NCBI RefSeq assembly: GCF_001540865.1
Contig: NC_033637.1
Coordinates: forward strand, 9,789,078-9,853,077
Length of the DNA: 64,000 nucleotides
Origin: Ananas comosus
Taxonomy: Eukaryota > Streptophyta > Magnoliopsida > Poales > Bromeliaceae
Reading direction: 5' to 3'
Shown here one piece after another: positions 1 through 12,610 of this stretch. The position numbers and the translations under genes were made by a program. Below the pieces are notes generated by a model. It had not been told where the DNA came from. It made no database searches and saw only the letters and a program-made list of their open reading frames with translations. The first letter of the stretch is position 1; every line of letters begins with the position of its first letter.

Positions 1-264
1 TGAAATGAATGTTTTGTAAGAGTTTGGGGGTGTAATGGAGAAACTGAGGGGTCAATTACCAAAATAAACATAGATGAAACTTTGGGGACTGTACTGCAAT
101 TTACCAGCCGGCGACAGAGTTTTCCTTGGGATGTTGCACATCGCACCATTTTCAATGCGGAGACTTGTGGATAAGGTCTCCCATCAATTAGTTTTTACAC
201 GTGTTTTGTTTGTTTTGTTGTTTTATATATAATATAATATAATAATAATAATAATAATGTATAG

Positions 265-656
265 AGAGAAATGATTTTTCATGTTTTTTTTTAATTTTAG
301 TATCATATGATTTAAAATATATTATTTAGTATTTTGTGCTTTTGTNTTGTTTTTTTTTTTTTTTCATTGACATTTTTATTAACTCTCCGTTAAATCATAC
401 AGAAAAATTTCAGATATCCACATATATTTTATCAAATATTCACTTTAGTACACTATAGTTTATCGAATTTTCATTTTAGTATCATGTAGTTAACTTTCTC
501 ACTTGTTTAATAAAAAAAATTAACAGAGGAAACATAATGAAAATAAAAAAAATAAAATCACCGAGTACTAAAGCGATATATTTTAAATCACAAAATACTT
601 AAAAAAATAAAGAGGTGCAAAACCACATAAATAATATTTGAAGTTTTTCCTTAATA
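265..656. repeat. eroded foldback (MULE-like) MITE remnant
   Basis: The two ends carry related phrases in opposite orientation. The left has a 'TTTTAGTATCATATGATTTAA' type phrase and the right has ATTTTAAATCACAAAATACTT followed by GAAGTTTTTCC. The same vocabulary (TTTAGTAC...GTGGTTT, GAAGTTTTCC) occurs in the well-preserved foldback element at 20733-21094. No clean target duplication is visible and an unresolved base sits at 345, so this is an old, decayed copy. Confidence 0.4.
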
Positions 657-829
657 ATTTTTCTATTAATAATGTTTGGAGAATCTTTGATTACTCTGTG
701 GTGGACCCAAAAAGGACCTTGGAAATAGATTGAATAGGATTGGGATTATGATTGAATTGGAAAAATGATAACCCAATCCAATATTTGGTGGAATAACACA
801 TAGGATTTGATAAAGTTTATAAAAATTTC

Positions 830-1436
830 AAATTTATACATAAAATCGAATTCATAATATAATGTTTAATGTAAATTGAAATATTTAAGTTTGAACTCAA
901 ACTTTGCGTTTGAAACTAAACATCAAAAACCTGAAATTGAAATTCAAATCCAAATAGTTCTGAATTTGAATTTAAAATTTTAATCGTAAATTTAAATTTC
1001 AAATTTAAACTGGAATTCAAATTATTAATTTGAATTCACATTTTTTAATATAAATATAAATTTTTATTTTTTAATTCAGAGTTTGAAGTTCGAATTTAAA
1101 TTCTGGGACAATTAAATGTAAATTTGAAACTTCAATTTCAGTGTAAAATTGATTTAGAAATTTGAATTTAAATCCAAATTTCGTCTTTCAAATTTGATAC
1201 TCAAATTTGAGAATTGAATTAGAATTAGAAATCCAAGTGTGAATTTAAAATTTGAATTTGAATTCAAAATAAATTTGAATTTTAAAATTAAATCCCAAAA
1301 ATTAAATTCAAAACATGAATTTGAATTTCAAATTTAAATTTAAGATCTAAAATATAAGTTTGAATGTAAATTTATAATCTGTATTTAACTTACAACATAT
1401 ATTTTCAAATTTTAAATTTTAAAATTGATTAGAAAT
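830..1436. repeat. AT-rich AAATTTGAATTT-type degenerate tract
   Basis: About 600 bp are built almost wholly from variants of AAATTTGAATTT and TTCAAATTT on both strands. There is no open frame and no recognised terminus. Similar tracts occur inside the MITE-like elements at 60010-60410, so this may be the interior of an eroded element. The flanking 1-264 and 657-829 show nothing recognisable. Confidence 0.5.
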
Positions 1437-1518
1437 TTTAAGAGGAGGCGATTCCTTTCTCATAAATAGGAACCAATGAGGAGAGAGGGATCTGCGTCAC
1501 GGTTCATAGTTACATATA

Positions 1519-1850
1519 GGGGTGTCAATGAGCCAAACACGAGTTGGGTTAGCTCGTGTTCAGCTTGTTTCATAAATGAGCCGAACACGAGTTAGCTTGT
1601 TAAAATATCGAGTCGAAAAATTTAGCCCGCATTGACGAGCTGAACACGAACTGGCTCATGAGCAACAAATTAAAATAATTAGAAAAATATATATAGAAAA
1701 TAAATTTCTGAATTCTTAACTACTAGATTTTGATTTAATAGTTGAAACTTTGCATATTAACAGGCCTTTTATAATTAAACTAGGCTTTATATTTATAAGT
1801 TGTGCTAAAAATTAAATAATAAAAATCTTGTATTTTATATATATATATAT
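1519..1850. mobile_element. hAT-like non-autonomous element, left part
   Basis: It begins with AGGGGTGTCAATGAGCC and contains repeated GAGC.GAACACGAG phrases, then an AT-rich interior. The element at 39067 has the same order: AGGGGTGTAAACGAGC, GAACACGAGCTGGCTCA, then an ATTAGA..TTTGATCTAAT interior. Ends of the type CAGGGGTG or TAGGGGTG are characteristic of hAT non-autonomous elements. The right end is missing; the copy runs into the Helitron terminus at 1852. Confidence 0.45.
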
Positions 1851-1851
1851 A

Positions 1852-2783
1852 CTAGTTGAGCGTATGTGCAAATGCACGTAACAATTATTTTAATTTATTT
1901 TAAATCAATAAAATTTGTAAATTATATTTATTCAAAAATTTAGAGTAAAATATTTTGTAAATTTATATGTTATATTTTATTAGAAAATATCTATTTGATA
2001 ATTTGTATTTTCTGAAATTGTGCAAATTAAAAATCAGTCGCTTAAATTAATTTCTGTATTAGAATTTACCTTAGAGCATTTGTTATATATTTATTTNATA
2101 AATAGAAGTGCTATCTTTTAAGAAATTTATCATAACCGTTTATTTTTATTTTAAATATTTTTAACCAATCGATCATAACCGTTCGTAGAATTGAATTTAT
2201 AGATGAATATATATATTCATTTAATAAATTGATCATAACCATCCGTACAATTGAATTTATAGATGAATATAAATATTTTTTTAATAAATTGATCATAACC
2301 ATTTATTCTTATTTGATATACTTTTTTACAAATTGATCATAAATTTGTATATCCTATTAATTCAAAAATATGATTTACAAATTTATCAACCAATCTATCT
2401 TTTAAATTATTTTCGTTGTAATGTGTTGATAGTCCCAAAATTTAAAATTTAAGATTAATTTTAAATTTTGAATTGAAATATAGATTTACAGTAGATATAT
2501 TCTAGCAAAAATTTGGATAAGCATGATTTTTTTTTTCTATTTTAGAGATAAAAAGAAACTAAAAACATTTCTAATTAAAATAAAGATTCATATAGATATA
2601 TTTCGGTTGGCAAAACTTTGGATAACTATATTTTTTTTCCTATTTTAGAGATAAAAGAGAAATTAGAAGTTGGTTTCATTACGTTATTTATTTTACGTAA
2701 GGAAAGATGAATCAGTTTTCTTTTCCCGCTAAAAAATGGGTCTGTCGATAGATCGAAATTTGAAATACGTGCTTTTATATATA
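1852..2783 (-). mobile_element. Helitron-like element, 3' terminus at the left edge
   Basis: Read on the minus strand the left edge ends in a GTGC-ATTT-GCAC hairpin (1866-1877), a short spacer and CTAG, followed by T. That is the canonical Helitron 3' end: a hairpin 8-12 nt before CTRR, inserted between A and T. The interior (2111-2340) has repeated GATCATAACCGTTC phrases. No TC-type 5' end could be fixed, so the right limit is arbitrary and set at the next Helitron terminus. A degenerate open frame here (2111-2302) is just the translated repeat. Confidence 0.5.
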
Positions 2784-3292
2784 CTAGTTGAATGTACGTG
2801 CAAATGCACGTAACAAATATTATAATTTATTTTAAATCAGTATAAATTTGTATATTATAGATATCCAAAATTTTACAATAAAAATTATATTTATAAATTA
2901 ATTTGTTATATTTTATTAGAAAATATTTACAATATCTTATCGTGTTCTTTTTTTTTTATATATATACATCAAACATTTTTATATACTTTTTGATTTTTGA
3001 TAAATCAAATTTAAATATGTGTTTTAAATTAAAAGCATCAAAATTTAATTCACATTTACTTTAAAATTTAAAATTTAATTTTGATCCACTGTAACAAAAA
3101 AATTAATTGTTAATTCAAATTTGATATAAAAAATTAAATTTAATTCATAATTTAAGCTCAAATTTTAATTTTAATGTAAAATAGATTAATAGGAATGCTA
3201 TTTTTTTAACAAATTGATCATAACCATTTATTTTTATTTGAGATATTTTTTAACAAATTGATTATAAACGTAGGATTGAATTTATAGATTGC
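2784..3292 (-). mobile_element. second Helitron-like 3' terminus and interior
   Basis: CTAG at 2784-2787 is preceded by A. On the minus strand it is preceded by a perfect 6-bp stem, 4-nt loop hairpin ACGTGCATTTGCACGT (2796-2811). The termini at 1852 and 2784 are nearly identical over about 35 bp, so they are the same family inserted 930 bp apart. The interior shares the GATCATAACCATT phrases with 2111-2340 and with 12640-13440. The right side is cut by the gypsy LTR fragment at 3293. Confidence 0.5.
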
Positions 3293-4950
3293 CACGCCCT
3301 GGATTACTCGTTTTTCCGGACACGCTAACAGACCCGCCGTATACATAGGAATTTTTTCTGTATACGAAGCGAAACAATAACAGTACCTGTAATCATACAA
3401 CACTACAAATAGTAGTATAGAGCTGCTAGAAAAAATAAACCATATATAAAACAGTGGTTCAATACATACATAGCATCAGGGTACAAAAATACTCGCTCAG
3501 GCGAGCTACAACATCTGTATGTAAAGGACCAAAAACTACAACTACCTGTAATTGGTACTCCTTTAGCTCTGCGACTTGTCTGAAAGGCTCTAACTCGCGA
3601 CGCCCTTGCCACGCTTAGAATCAGCAACAGCAGCAGCCGAAGACGACGTTTCTGCAAAAATAGGGGAACAATTGTGCGTGAGAACTACTGCAAAAGAAGT
3701 AGTCCTCAGTGGGTACTGCCCTCAAACTCATCGGTTCACCCACAAAGTCTACAGAAGTAAGTAGGGATAGTAAGGAAAGCTGGAACAAATCTACAGCTAA
3801 ATGCCACTATACTATCATACTCTAACACTACCAATCTGTAGAACAGTAAATCCTAACCCAATCTCACTAGGGACTGTGAACACACCCGTCCCGCTTGCCA
3901 AAGCTAACACTACCTCCACACTAAGCAGTCAGTGGAGAGCAAGTCCAACCAGGACACAAAGACACGAACGCCAACGCATAAAGCCCGACTCCGGAGTTGC
4001 ACTCGTGGGCGCTACCCAACCGAGTATGCAAGCGTATCTCTGTCGAACTCAATCAGGCTCTCACAGGCTAAGATCCAAATAAATAGGGTCCAACTGGTCT
4101 AACAACCAACTCACGTGCCCTCGGCACAATCTGATGCAACAACAGCAATCTGGGTCCACCGTCAACCTCAACGGCACCCGACAGTCCGGAACAGCCTAAA
4201 CACTGCTGTAAAAATAAGCTCGGCATCTCAGCCCGAGCGTAAACATAATCTACACTATCCAGAATATCCACCCCCCGGTGATACAATCAAACTACGACTC
4301 TTAGAGCTAAATCTGGTAGTTTTAACATATGACAGTGTAGAAGCGCCAGTTATCTCCTAAGTCAAGTCCAAGTCCAACACGTATTATTTAACTAACTCAT
4401 TTCAGCATGCTTCAAATTCAGATTTTCATTAGCATACTAATCGATGATTCAAGCTAATCACATAGTATACAAAAGCTAAAAATATACATATCTTAGGAGC
4501 AAAACCGATGATTAACCTACCTCTCGCGCAACTCCACGGCAGCAAGAAGGTCACGAAAACACTGGTAATCTTTGCTATAATCACCATAGGACCAGTAGTA
4601 AACCTCCTTAAAGATCTGAACATCAAAACCCAACAAATCACATTGTAACCCAAAAATTCAGCACTTAAGCTTAACTTTCCTCAATATCAATGTCAACTTC
4701 ACTTTCTAATACTCAAATCTGGTGAAGTAAGGTTCCAAATCCAGGGGAGAGTGATAGCACACAAGGCTCAGGTAGCAATTCCAGCTTCCTACAAAGATTG
4801 CATCAAGAAAGTCCAGAAAAACTCACAATCAGGTCTAAACCACCAGCAGCAAAGAGAACACAAAATTGACCAAGCTAACCTCAATCAAATTCTGTCAAAT
4901 TGGGCTCCACGGATTCCTCTTGAAGTCTAGAATTCAACAAAGCAAGTTTC
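3293..4950 (-). mobile_element. truncated gypsy (Del/Tekay-type) LTR, 3' part
   Basis: On the minus strand this ends in CCAGGGCGTGGCA, closely like the LTR end CCAGGGCATGACA at 4951. It also contains matching landmarks about 400 bp in: a GTGAGAACTA.T phrase and a CAGTGGGTA phrase. It therefore looks like the 3' portion of an LTR from a related but diverged family, cut at 4950 by the next element. Short open frames here (for example 3801-4360) have no recognisable protein. Confidence 0.6.
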
Positions 4951-7900
4951 TGTCATGCCCTGGACTTCAGCGGAAGCTCACAGTAACGTGCACAGACCCG
5001 CCGTGTACCCCAAAAACCACACTGTACACCAGGCGTTTATAAAGAAAATGAACAATATAGCAAAGAGATCTTAACTTACTTAGTAATCAGAGCACGACTA
5101 AAAGTCTAAACTTATACAATCCAAAACTCTAATACAACAGATAAGGATAGAGTACAATTTACATGATTTCAACATACAATACTGATCAAAACTGCATAAA
5201 CTTGTAAGGGTTTGTCTATTTAACGTCGAAAAAGCTCTAGCTAGCCGCCGACCCCTCGCCAGGATCCCTAGCCTTTCCCGCTGTGGAAGGCTCTGTAAAA
5301 ACAACAACAAAGAGGGTGTGAGAACTATTAAACAATAGTTCCTAGTGGGTAAGCTGTCGAGAGTGACGAAGTACACCACTAGGTCAACTGTGACATAAAT
5401 AAACAATAGTAGATAAGCAAGTAAATGCAACAGGCATTGAAATAAAACAATCATGATATTTGCTCAAAATGCATATATTAATCTATGAACAGGTGGCAAA
5501 TATTAGTTTATCTTGATAGGTTCTGTCATTCATGTTAATTAACAATTAACTAACCATATGCTAGGTTGTAGGCAGTTATTCTCATTATCATTAAACTAAC
5601 TGATGATCTCATGTAGTTACAACTTACGTTAGTAAGGGTGTAAACGTGCTGTCATTATGTTACAGATTGATCAGGATGTTAGCTTCCTAATTGGTTCACC
5701 ACTAAGTTTACTCGACCAATAACATAAAGTATTCTATATACTAAGTTCATCTAAGATTAAGGCAACTCAAAATAACCCAATTTACAATAGACTTACACAA
5801 AGTGAAGTCATAGCCGCGCCGTGCCTAATGGCCATGTGGAAGTCAACACTACCCACAGCAATCCACTTCGGCGCTCACTTCGTACATAAGCGAGCAATCT
5901 GTCGCTAAGCTACTCCGGAGTGCTGGCTTGGGAGGCGCGACCCCCACAAGCGTGTGCGAAAGAGCGTAATGGCATGCAAGCTGTAATCCATAGCATAACA
6001 ATCACAAGGTCATCATGTCTCTGACATGGAATCTCAACTCGACCTAAGGCCGACACTGTAGCAACTAATTATAAGCCACTGTCAACAACTTTGAACATGA
6101 TTTAACCAATAGTTAGTATTAACTTAACCAAGTATATGCTTTATATCTTTATGGCTATACTCACAAGTGCTCACATAAAATCCTCTCACTACTCCCTATA
6201 TATATAAGGAAAGTGGTTTACAAGGTCACACTCAATGACTCATTCTAGGTTCATACAACCCATGGCACATATCCTAGAGTTCCACATAAGCCGCCACTAC
6301 TTGGAGTGAATAAATAACATGCAAGTACTTCTGTTTGATTATATAAGCATATGTTATGGTTCTTCTAGTCATTCTACTAGAATGTATACATTTAACATTG
6401 TACGTTCACATTATGTCATGATACCAAGTTCAAGCTAGGTTACCGACACAAGTAAGGAAACCGTAATCAACCAGTCAGCACTAATATGTAGACATTGTCT
6501 AAGATACTTTTTCATGGTTTCACAAGAGTGTACAAATGACCTCATTATGTAGATAGTTCAAGAGTTCTAGAGCTATGTCTATAACATAGAATAGCATGAT
6601 CTCATCTCAAGTATATCATTCACTTATTGTCCAATAAAGCTAATTGATACTTTCATGGTTTAATAATCTCTCCCTCTTAAGTAATGTTCTGCTAAACTTA
6701 TTGGTACAAATTACTAATATCATGAATACATAGTAAGAAAGCCCATAATCTATGGGAAATAGATGAATTCAGCATTCTTTCTCTACTACAGAGATGTACT
6801 ATTATACCCGATATGATATGCACATGTATGTTTATCTCCATTCCTTCAAATATACATATGTTCACATAAGAATGTAATGAGTTCAACTCTTAACATTATG
6901 TTAAAGGAGACATAGAGGAAATTCACCCATTTTGGTGAGGTCCGACCCACCTTCCAATCGACAACTCTTGTCGAACTCACAATCGCAGGAAATATGAAGT
7001 CTCAAAGTCCCCTAACAACAAATCAAAAATCAGCTTGAAAGCTGAATTATATTCCTGTAGCAAAACCTCATATAATCACGCAATATGAACTAGGTTCTCA
7101 CCTAGGTTTAGTCTAAAGCTAAACCTCTACTTCAATCCAGGTTGAAGCACCTCAACTCGGCTTGATTTAGCTCAAAAGAGTCTCAATATTCAGCTCAAGG
7201 TGATCACTAAATCCGCTGTGAATTAATCCAAACTGCATCACTACTTTCACTTATATCTCTAGTATAACATCAAGGTAAGACAGGTAGGGAGTTAATCACC
7301 TTCTCTAATTCAGTTCAGCTTGTTGTTAGCTTTGGGTTGAAGAATCATCTCCAAACTCTGTTCCAAAAACCATCGAACCCAAGTCGCAAGGTTCACCTCT
7401 CTTGTTGCGGTTCTGCTACGAATCAGCATCAAAGCAACATTAAAATCCTTATGTAACTACATAGTATAGGATAGAACCTTACTTGTTTAGATTCCCTACC
7501 AGGAATTCTACTTCCTACTGGTGGAAGTATACTCAAAATCAGTTTAAAAGGTTTAGTTCCAAGTAGAAATCATGGCTTCTGTAATCCGGAATCAACACAA
7601 TATTACTTACTTATTACAACACTCAAAACAAGGAGGAAATCGGGTAGCTTACCTCATCTAATCACTAACTCAGCTCTAGCTGAGTTAAAGTATAGCAAAG
7701 CTCCTCTTTATAGCTGCCAAAAACTCTCCCTCAATTCAGCTAGCAGCAAAGTACAAGAAACAAGCTTAAACCCATCACTAACACCAAGCTATGGAAAGAA
7801 ATGGTACAAATCACTTTACCAAGTTGTAACTCAGTTATCTACTGAGTTGAAGTTGCAAAATTCTCCCAAATTCCTCTCTCTCACAACCCTTAGCAGCTCC

Positions 7901-9194
7901 AAAGCCTTCTACTTCAGCTAGCAACAAAACAAAAGAAAGAAGTGGGCTTAATTCCATCTTTTTCACCTCAAACCATGGGAAAATCTTAGAGAGAGAAAGA
8001 GAGAGAAGCTCACCCCTGTTCCTGAGCTCCAATATGATAAAAATAGGCTCAGGGCTCGAGCTAAGCTGATAAGAACAAGCTTAAACCGTGAAAAGACCAA
8101 AATATCCTCAGCCACGCAGCTACTGCTGTGCTATGTACCAGTATACAATGATGGCTGTACCGGTACACCATACAAATTTCTGCAATTACGAATTTTCAAT
8201 GCACTTTCGATCTTTTAACGGTTTGATCACTCCTTTAACTTGTCAAAAATCTTTCTACTACTCTTTAAACGATGTAGGTTAGTTCTCATTACCATTCCCA
8301 CTCATCAAACTTCATAATTAGCCAAGTTCTACATTCGATTAGTGCATTTCCAATGCACTTTTCATTTCCAGTTATCTGCTTGGTCCAGTACTTGGCTGTA
8401 ACCTCTCGACAATCCTTCAAAAGTTGTAGAAGAGTTCCAATTAATATTCTAACCCTCGAACTTCATAATTCACCAAAGTTCAGTGTATTATAGTTTCACT
8501 GCAATCCGACCTTCCTACGTCGCACACGAGCCGAAACGCCGAAGGTCGCTGCTGGAAATCTGCAGAATCAGCACTCCTCAAGCTTGGAATTGTGGACTTT
8601 AGAGTAAATTGGAAAGTTTAGAAGGGCTGAAATGCAAATTATGGATTCTCTGTGAAGAAGGAAGGAAAAGAGCTCACCAGGAATGTACTCTCTCTATTTA
8701 TAGGGTGATAGGATGATCCAATAAACCCCAGGAACAAAAGCTATTAAACTGCTCACTCTGCAGAAACGACCACTTTCGGGCGCTCAAAACCCCTTTCTGG
8801 GCGTCCGAAACATCCAGGCTGCACAAATGCTCCCCTTAGGTTCCTTCGCCGGCGGTCTGCTGCGCCCATATCCGGCTCCGGCGGACCTCACCTACCACCA
8901 GCCACGTGTCAACGCAAACGATACTCACGATGTGAACTTTCGGACCCACTTCCGAGAGCCTGAAACCAGGATCCGAATTGGCTTCCAGTTCTGCACTCAA
9001 GTTCTGGGCGACCCAAAACCTATTCTGGGCGCCCGAATCTGGCAAAACTCTAGTTTTGCTTATTTGAGTGCGCCGAGTCCATTTCTGCATCTATTTCATG
9101 CAGAAATGACTCCGACTCAGTCCGACACTCTCCAGATGTATCAACCAATCACTAGTACTGTAGCGAATCCTATCCAAACCTATGGAACACTACA
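4951..9194 (-). mobile_element. 3' LTR (about 4.2 kb) of a Del/Tekay-type gypsy element
   Basis: On the minus strand it starts TGTAGTGTTCC immediately after a purine tract and ends GGGCATGACA, giving TG...CA boundaries and a length of 4244 bp. Its first bases match the start TGTGGTGTTCC of the plus-strand LTR at 23795. Both contain a phrase GGCGCCC or GGCACCC-AGA near 200 bp, so the two belong to one family. LTRs of several kb are known in Tekay/Del chromoviruses. No coding region is recognisable. The corresponding 5' LTR is not in the window. Confidence 0.7.
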
Positions 9195-9206
9195 TCCTCC
9201 CTCACT
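9195..9206 (-). other. polypurine tract
   Basis: On the minus strand GTGAGGGAGGA directly precedes the LTR start TGTAGTG. It lies just after the end of the integrase frame and a GAGGACGAAAC phrase typical of this family. This is the expected plus-strand priming site for reverse transcription. Confidence 0.6.
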
Positions 9207-9242
9207 ACAAAAAGTTTCGTCCTCGAAACTTAAATTCATACC

Positions 9243-12200
9243 TCAATCCGGAGTATCAAACATGTAGGGGTAGAACTCTCGCATCACTGTCTCCGGCTCC
9301 CAAGTCGCCTCCCGCTCCTCGTGATTACTCCATTGCATCTTTACATAAAGGATGATCCGATTGCGTAATTCTTTCGTCTCACGAGCAAGAATCCGCAACG
9401 GTCGCTCCTCGTATCGCAGGTCCTCGCCTATCTCGAGCGGAGTGAAGTCAATCACGTGAGAGAAATCGAAAACATATATCCTCAAAGCCGAGACGTGGAA
9501 AACATCGTGGGTGCCGACTAGTCGCGGGGGTAGAGCAATCCTGTAAGCAACTGGCCCAACTCGCTCCAATACCTCAAAGGGGCCAACAAAACGTGGACTA
9601 AGCTTTTCACGCACTTCAAATCTGCGTATGCCTCTGGACGGCGAGAATTTTAGAAACACATGGTCTCCAACCTAGAACTCTAAGTCTTGTCTCCTGGTAT
9701 CGGCATAGCTCCTTTGGCGGCTCTTAGCTGTCAAAAGGTGTCGTCGCACTGCGCTAACCTTTTCCTCAGCCTCTAGCAAAATCTCAGGCTCGAGCGTCTT
9801 CCTTTCACAAACATTGCTCCAAAACAAAGGGGATCGATATCTGCGTCCATACAATGCCTCAAACGGAGCCATCTGAATGCTCGTTTGATAGCTGTTATTG
9901 TACGCAAACTCAACCAGTCTCAAATGCCGATGTCACCCTCCTCCAAAGTTCAGGACACATGCCCTCAGCATGTCCTCCAAAGTCTGAATGGTCCGTTTTG
10001 ACTGACCATTCGTTTGTGGGTGAAACGCCGTGTTGAAGTGCAACTGTGTACCCAAGGCAGTCTAAAGACTCCTCCAAAAGTGAGAAACAAACCTCGGGTC
10101 TCTATCAGATACGATCGAAATCGGCACACCATGCAGCCTAACAATCTCATCTAGATATAGCTGCGCGAGTCTCTCCCTGGACCAGGTAGTCTGAACCGGT
10201 AGGAAGTGAGCAGACTTAGTCAGTCTGTCCACTATCACCCAAATAACATCGAAACCACCCTGTGTTCTAGGCAATCTCACGATGAAGTCCATCGTGATCT
10301 GTTCCCATTTCCACTCGGGTATTGACAAACTCTGAAGCTTGCCAGCAGGTACCTGATGCTCTGCCTTTACCTGTTTGCAAGTCAAACACTGAGCCACAAA
10401 TCTGCCAATATCCCTCTTCATTCCATTCCACCAGAACTGTGCCTTTAAATTCTTATACATCTTGGTCCCACCAGGGTGAACCGTATAAGGTGAACAATGA
10501 GCCTATCTCAAAATATCCTCTCGGATCCGTGAATCTATAGGCACACACAGTCGGTCCCTTTACCGCAGTACTCCCGAACTGTCCACTGTAAAACTCTGCC
10601 TGTCCCCTCTCTAACTGCTCTCGAATCCTCAACAAGTGCGGATCTCCACTCTGTTTCTCTCGAATCCTATCCAACAGAGTGGGCTGCAAGACCATAGACA
10701 TCAGTCTCGCAGTAGACCCAAGGGACACTATCTTGAGCCTCAACTGCTGTAGCTCCTCAAGTAACGGCCTTTGCTGAGTAATCATTAGGCTCAAGTTCTG
10801 CACTGACTTCCTGCTCAATGCATCTGCCACCACATTTGCCTTACCGGGATCATACTGAATACTAATGTCATAGTCCTTCAGTAACTCCAACCACCGGCGT
10901 TGCCTCAGATTCAACTCTTTTGGGTGAACAGATATTTGAGACTTTTGTGATAAGTAAAAATCACATAGTGCTCGCCATATAAGTAATGCCGCCACAACTT
11001 CAAAGCAAAAACCACTGTGGTAAGCTCCAAGTCACGCGTAGGGTAATTCTTCTCGTAATCCTTCAATTGCCGTGAAGTATAAATAATTACCCTACCATGC
11101 TGCATCAATACACAGTCCAAACCACTATGCGATACATCACTGTAGATCACAAATCCTTCCCCCATAACTGGGAGGGTAAGGATAGGAGCCGACGTCAACC
11201 TTTGTCTCAACTCATCGAAGCTCCTCTGATAATCCTCACTCGAGATGAACTTAATTCCTTTACGAGTCAAACGAGTGAGGGGTGTGAAAAGTTTCGCAAA
11301 GCCTTCCATAAACCGACGGTAATATCTAGCAAGTCCAAGAAAACTCCGTACCTCTGTCATCATCGTCGATCTGGGCTAATCCCGAATAGCATCAATCTTC
11401 TTCGGGTCCACTGCTACACCAACTGCAGAAATCACATGGCCCAAGAAAGCAACTTCCCGTAACCAGAACTCGCACTTCTTTAACTTGGCATACAACTTCT
11501 TCTCTCGCAGAAGCTGTAGCACAGTCCTCAAGTTCTCCTCATGCTCGGTATCAGTCCGGGAGTATATCAAGATATCATCTATGAACACCACCACAAATTT
11601 ATCCAAGAACGGCTTGAACACTCTATTCATCAAATCCATAAATGCGGCAGGGGCATTTGTCAATCCAAACGGCATCACAGTAAACTCATAATGCCCGTAC
11701 CGAGTCCAAAAAGCTGTCTTGGGAACATCTTCAGCCCTCACCCTCAACTGGTGGTAACCTGACTGAAGATCAATCTTCGAGAAGACACAAGATCCTTGCA
11801 GCTGATCAAACAGATCATCGATGCGCGGCAAAGGATACTTGTTCTTGATGGTCACTTTATTCAGCTCCCGATAATCCACACATAATCTAAGTGAACTATC
11901 ATTCTTCTTTACAAATAACACCGGTGCTCCCCAAGGAGATACACTGGGTCTCACATACACCTTATCCATCAGATCCTGAAGCTGCGCCTTTAGCTCTCTC
12001 AGCTCTATCGGTGTCATCCGGTAAGGTGCCTTCGAGATTGGTGCAGTTTTAGGAACTACATCAATCACAAACTCGATCTCCCTCTCCGGCGGCATCGTCG
12101 TCAACTCCGAGGGAAACACATCCGGAAACTCGCGGACTATAGGGATATCCTAAAGTCCTGGCGCCGCCACAGGCACCTCCACAACCGTCGCCAGAAAAGC

Positions 12201-12610
12201 AACACATCCCCTACTCATCAGCTATCGAGCCCTCGCCGAAGAAATTTAAGTGGCAAACAACGTACTCCTGCAGCCTCTAAAAGTGAACTCCTTCTGGCCT
12301 GGTTCGCGGAATGTCACCGTCCTCGCTCCACAATCAATAGTAGCATAATACCATGCCAGCCAATCCATGCCGAGCACAACATCAAAGTCCTACAGCTGCC
12401 TTAAAATCAACAGATCTGCGGGCATGATCTAAGAATCTAACTATACCGAACACGACCAACAACACTCTGCAACCTGTAAAACATGGTCGGGGACCTGCAC
12501 CTCTCGTGCCTGTGACAATGACCCTAACTCTAGATCATGCAACAATGCAAATGCTCGGCTAACAAAAGAATGCGATGCACAGGTATCAAAAAGTGTACGA
12601 GCAGGGGACC
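9243..12610 (-). pseudogene. gypsy chromovirus pol, 5'-truncated and frame-broken
   Basis: Domains run from right to left. Protease remnant lies near 12560-12610, with LFDTCASHSF in place of the usual LFDTGASHSF. Reverse transcriptase (11376-12119) has [19 protein letters not shown], a [10 protein letters not shown] active site and [12 protein letters not shown]. RNase H (10911-11363) has [10 protein letters not shown] where the family has TDHKSL, so a catalytic Asp is lost. Integrase (about 9850-10460) has the zinc-finger CLTC, then ITMDFI and [10 protein letters not shown]. The C-terminal part (9243-9659) has a chromodomain-like [19 protein letters not shown]. The glutamate of the DDE triad reads Lys (codon at 9996-9998). 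Stops or frameshifts separate 9659/9672, 9923/10062, 10460 and 11363/11376. Gag and the 5' LTR are absent beyond 12610. Order and chromodomain indicate a Del/Tekay-type chromovirus. It is inactive. Confidence 0.9.

Noticed and set aside
3801..4360. Plus-strand frames of 81-93 codons
   Set aside because: They lie antisense within a gypsy LTR and have no recognisable product.
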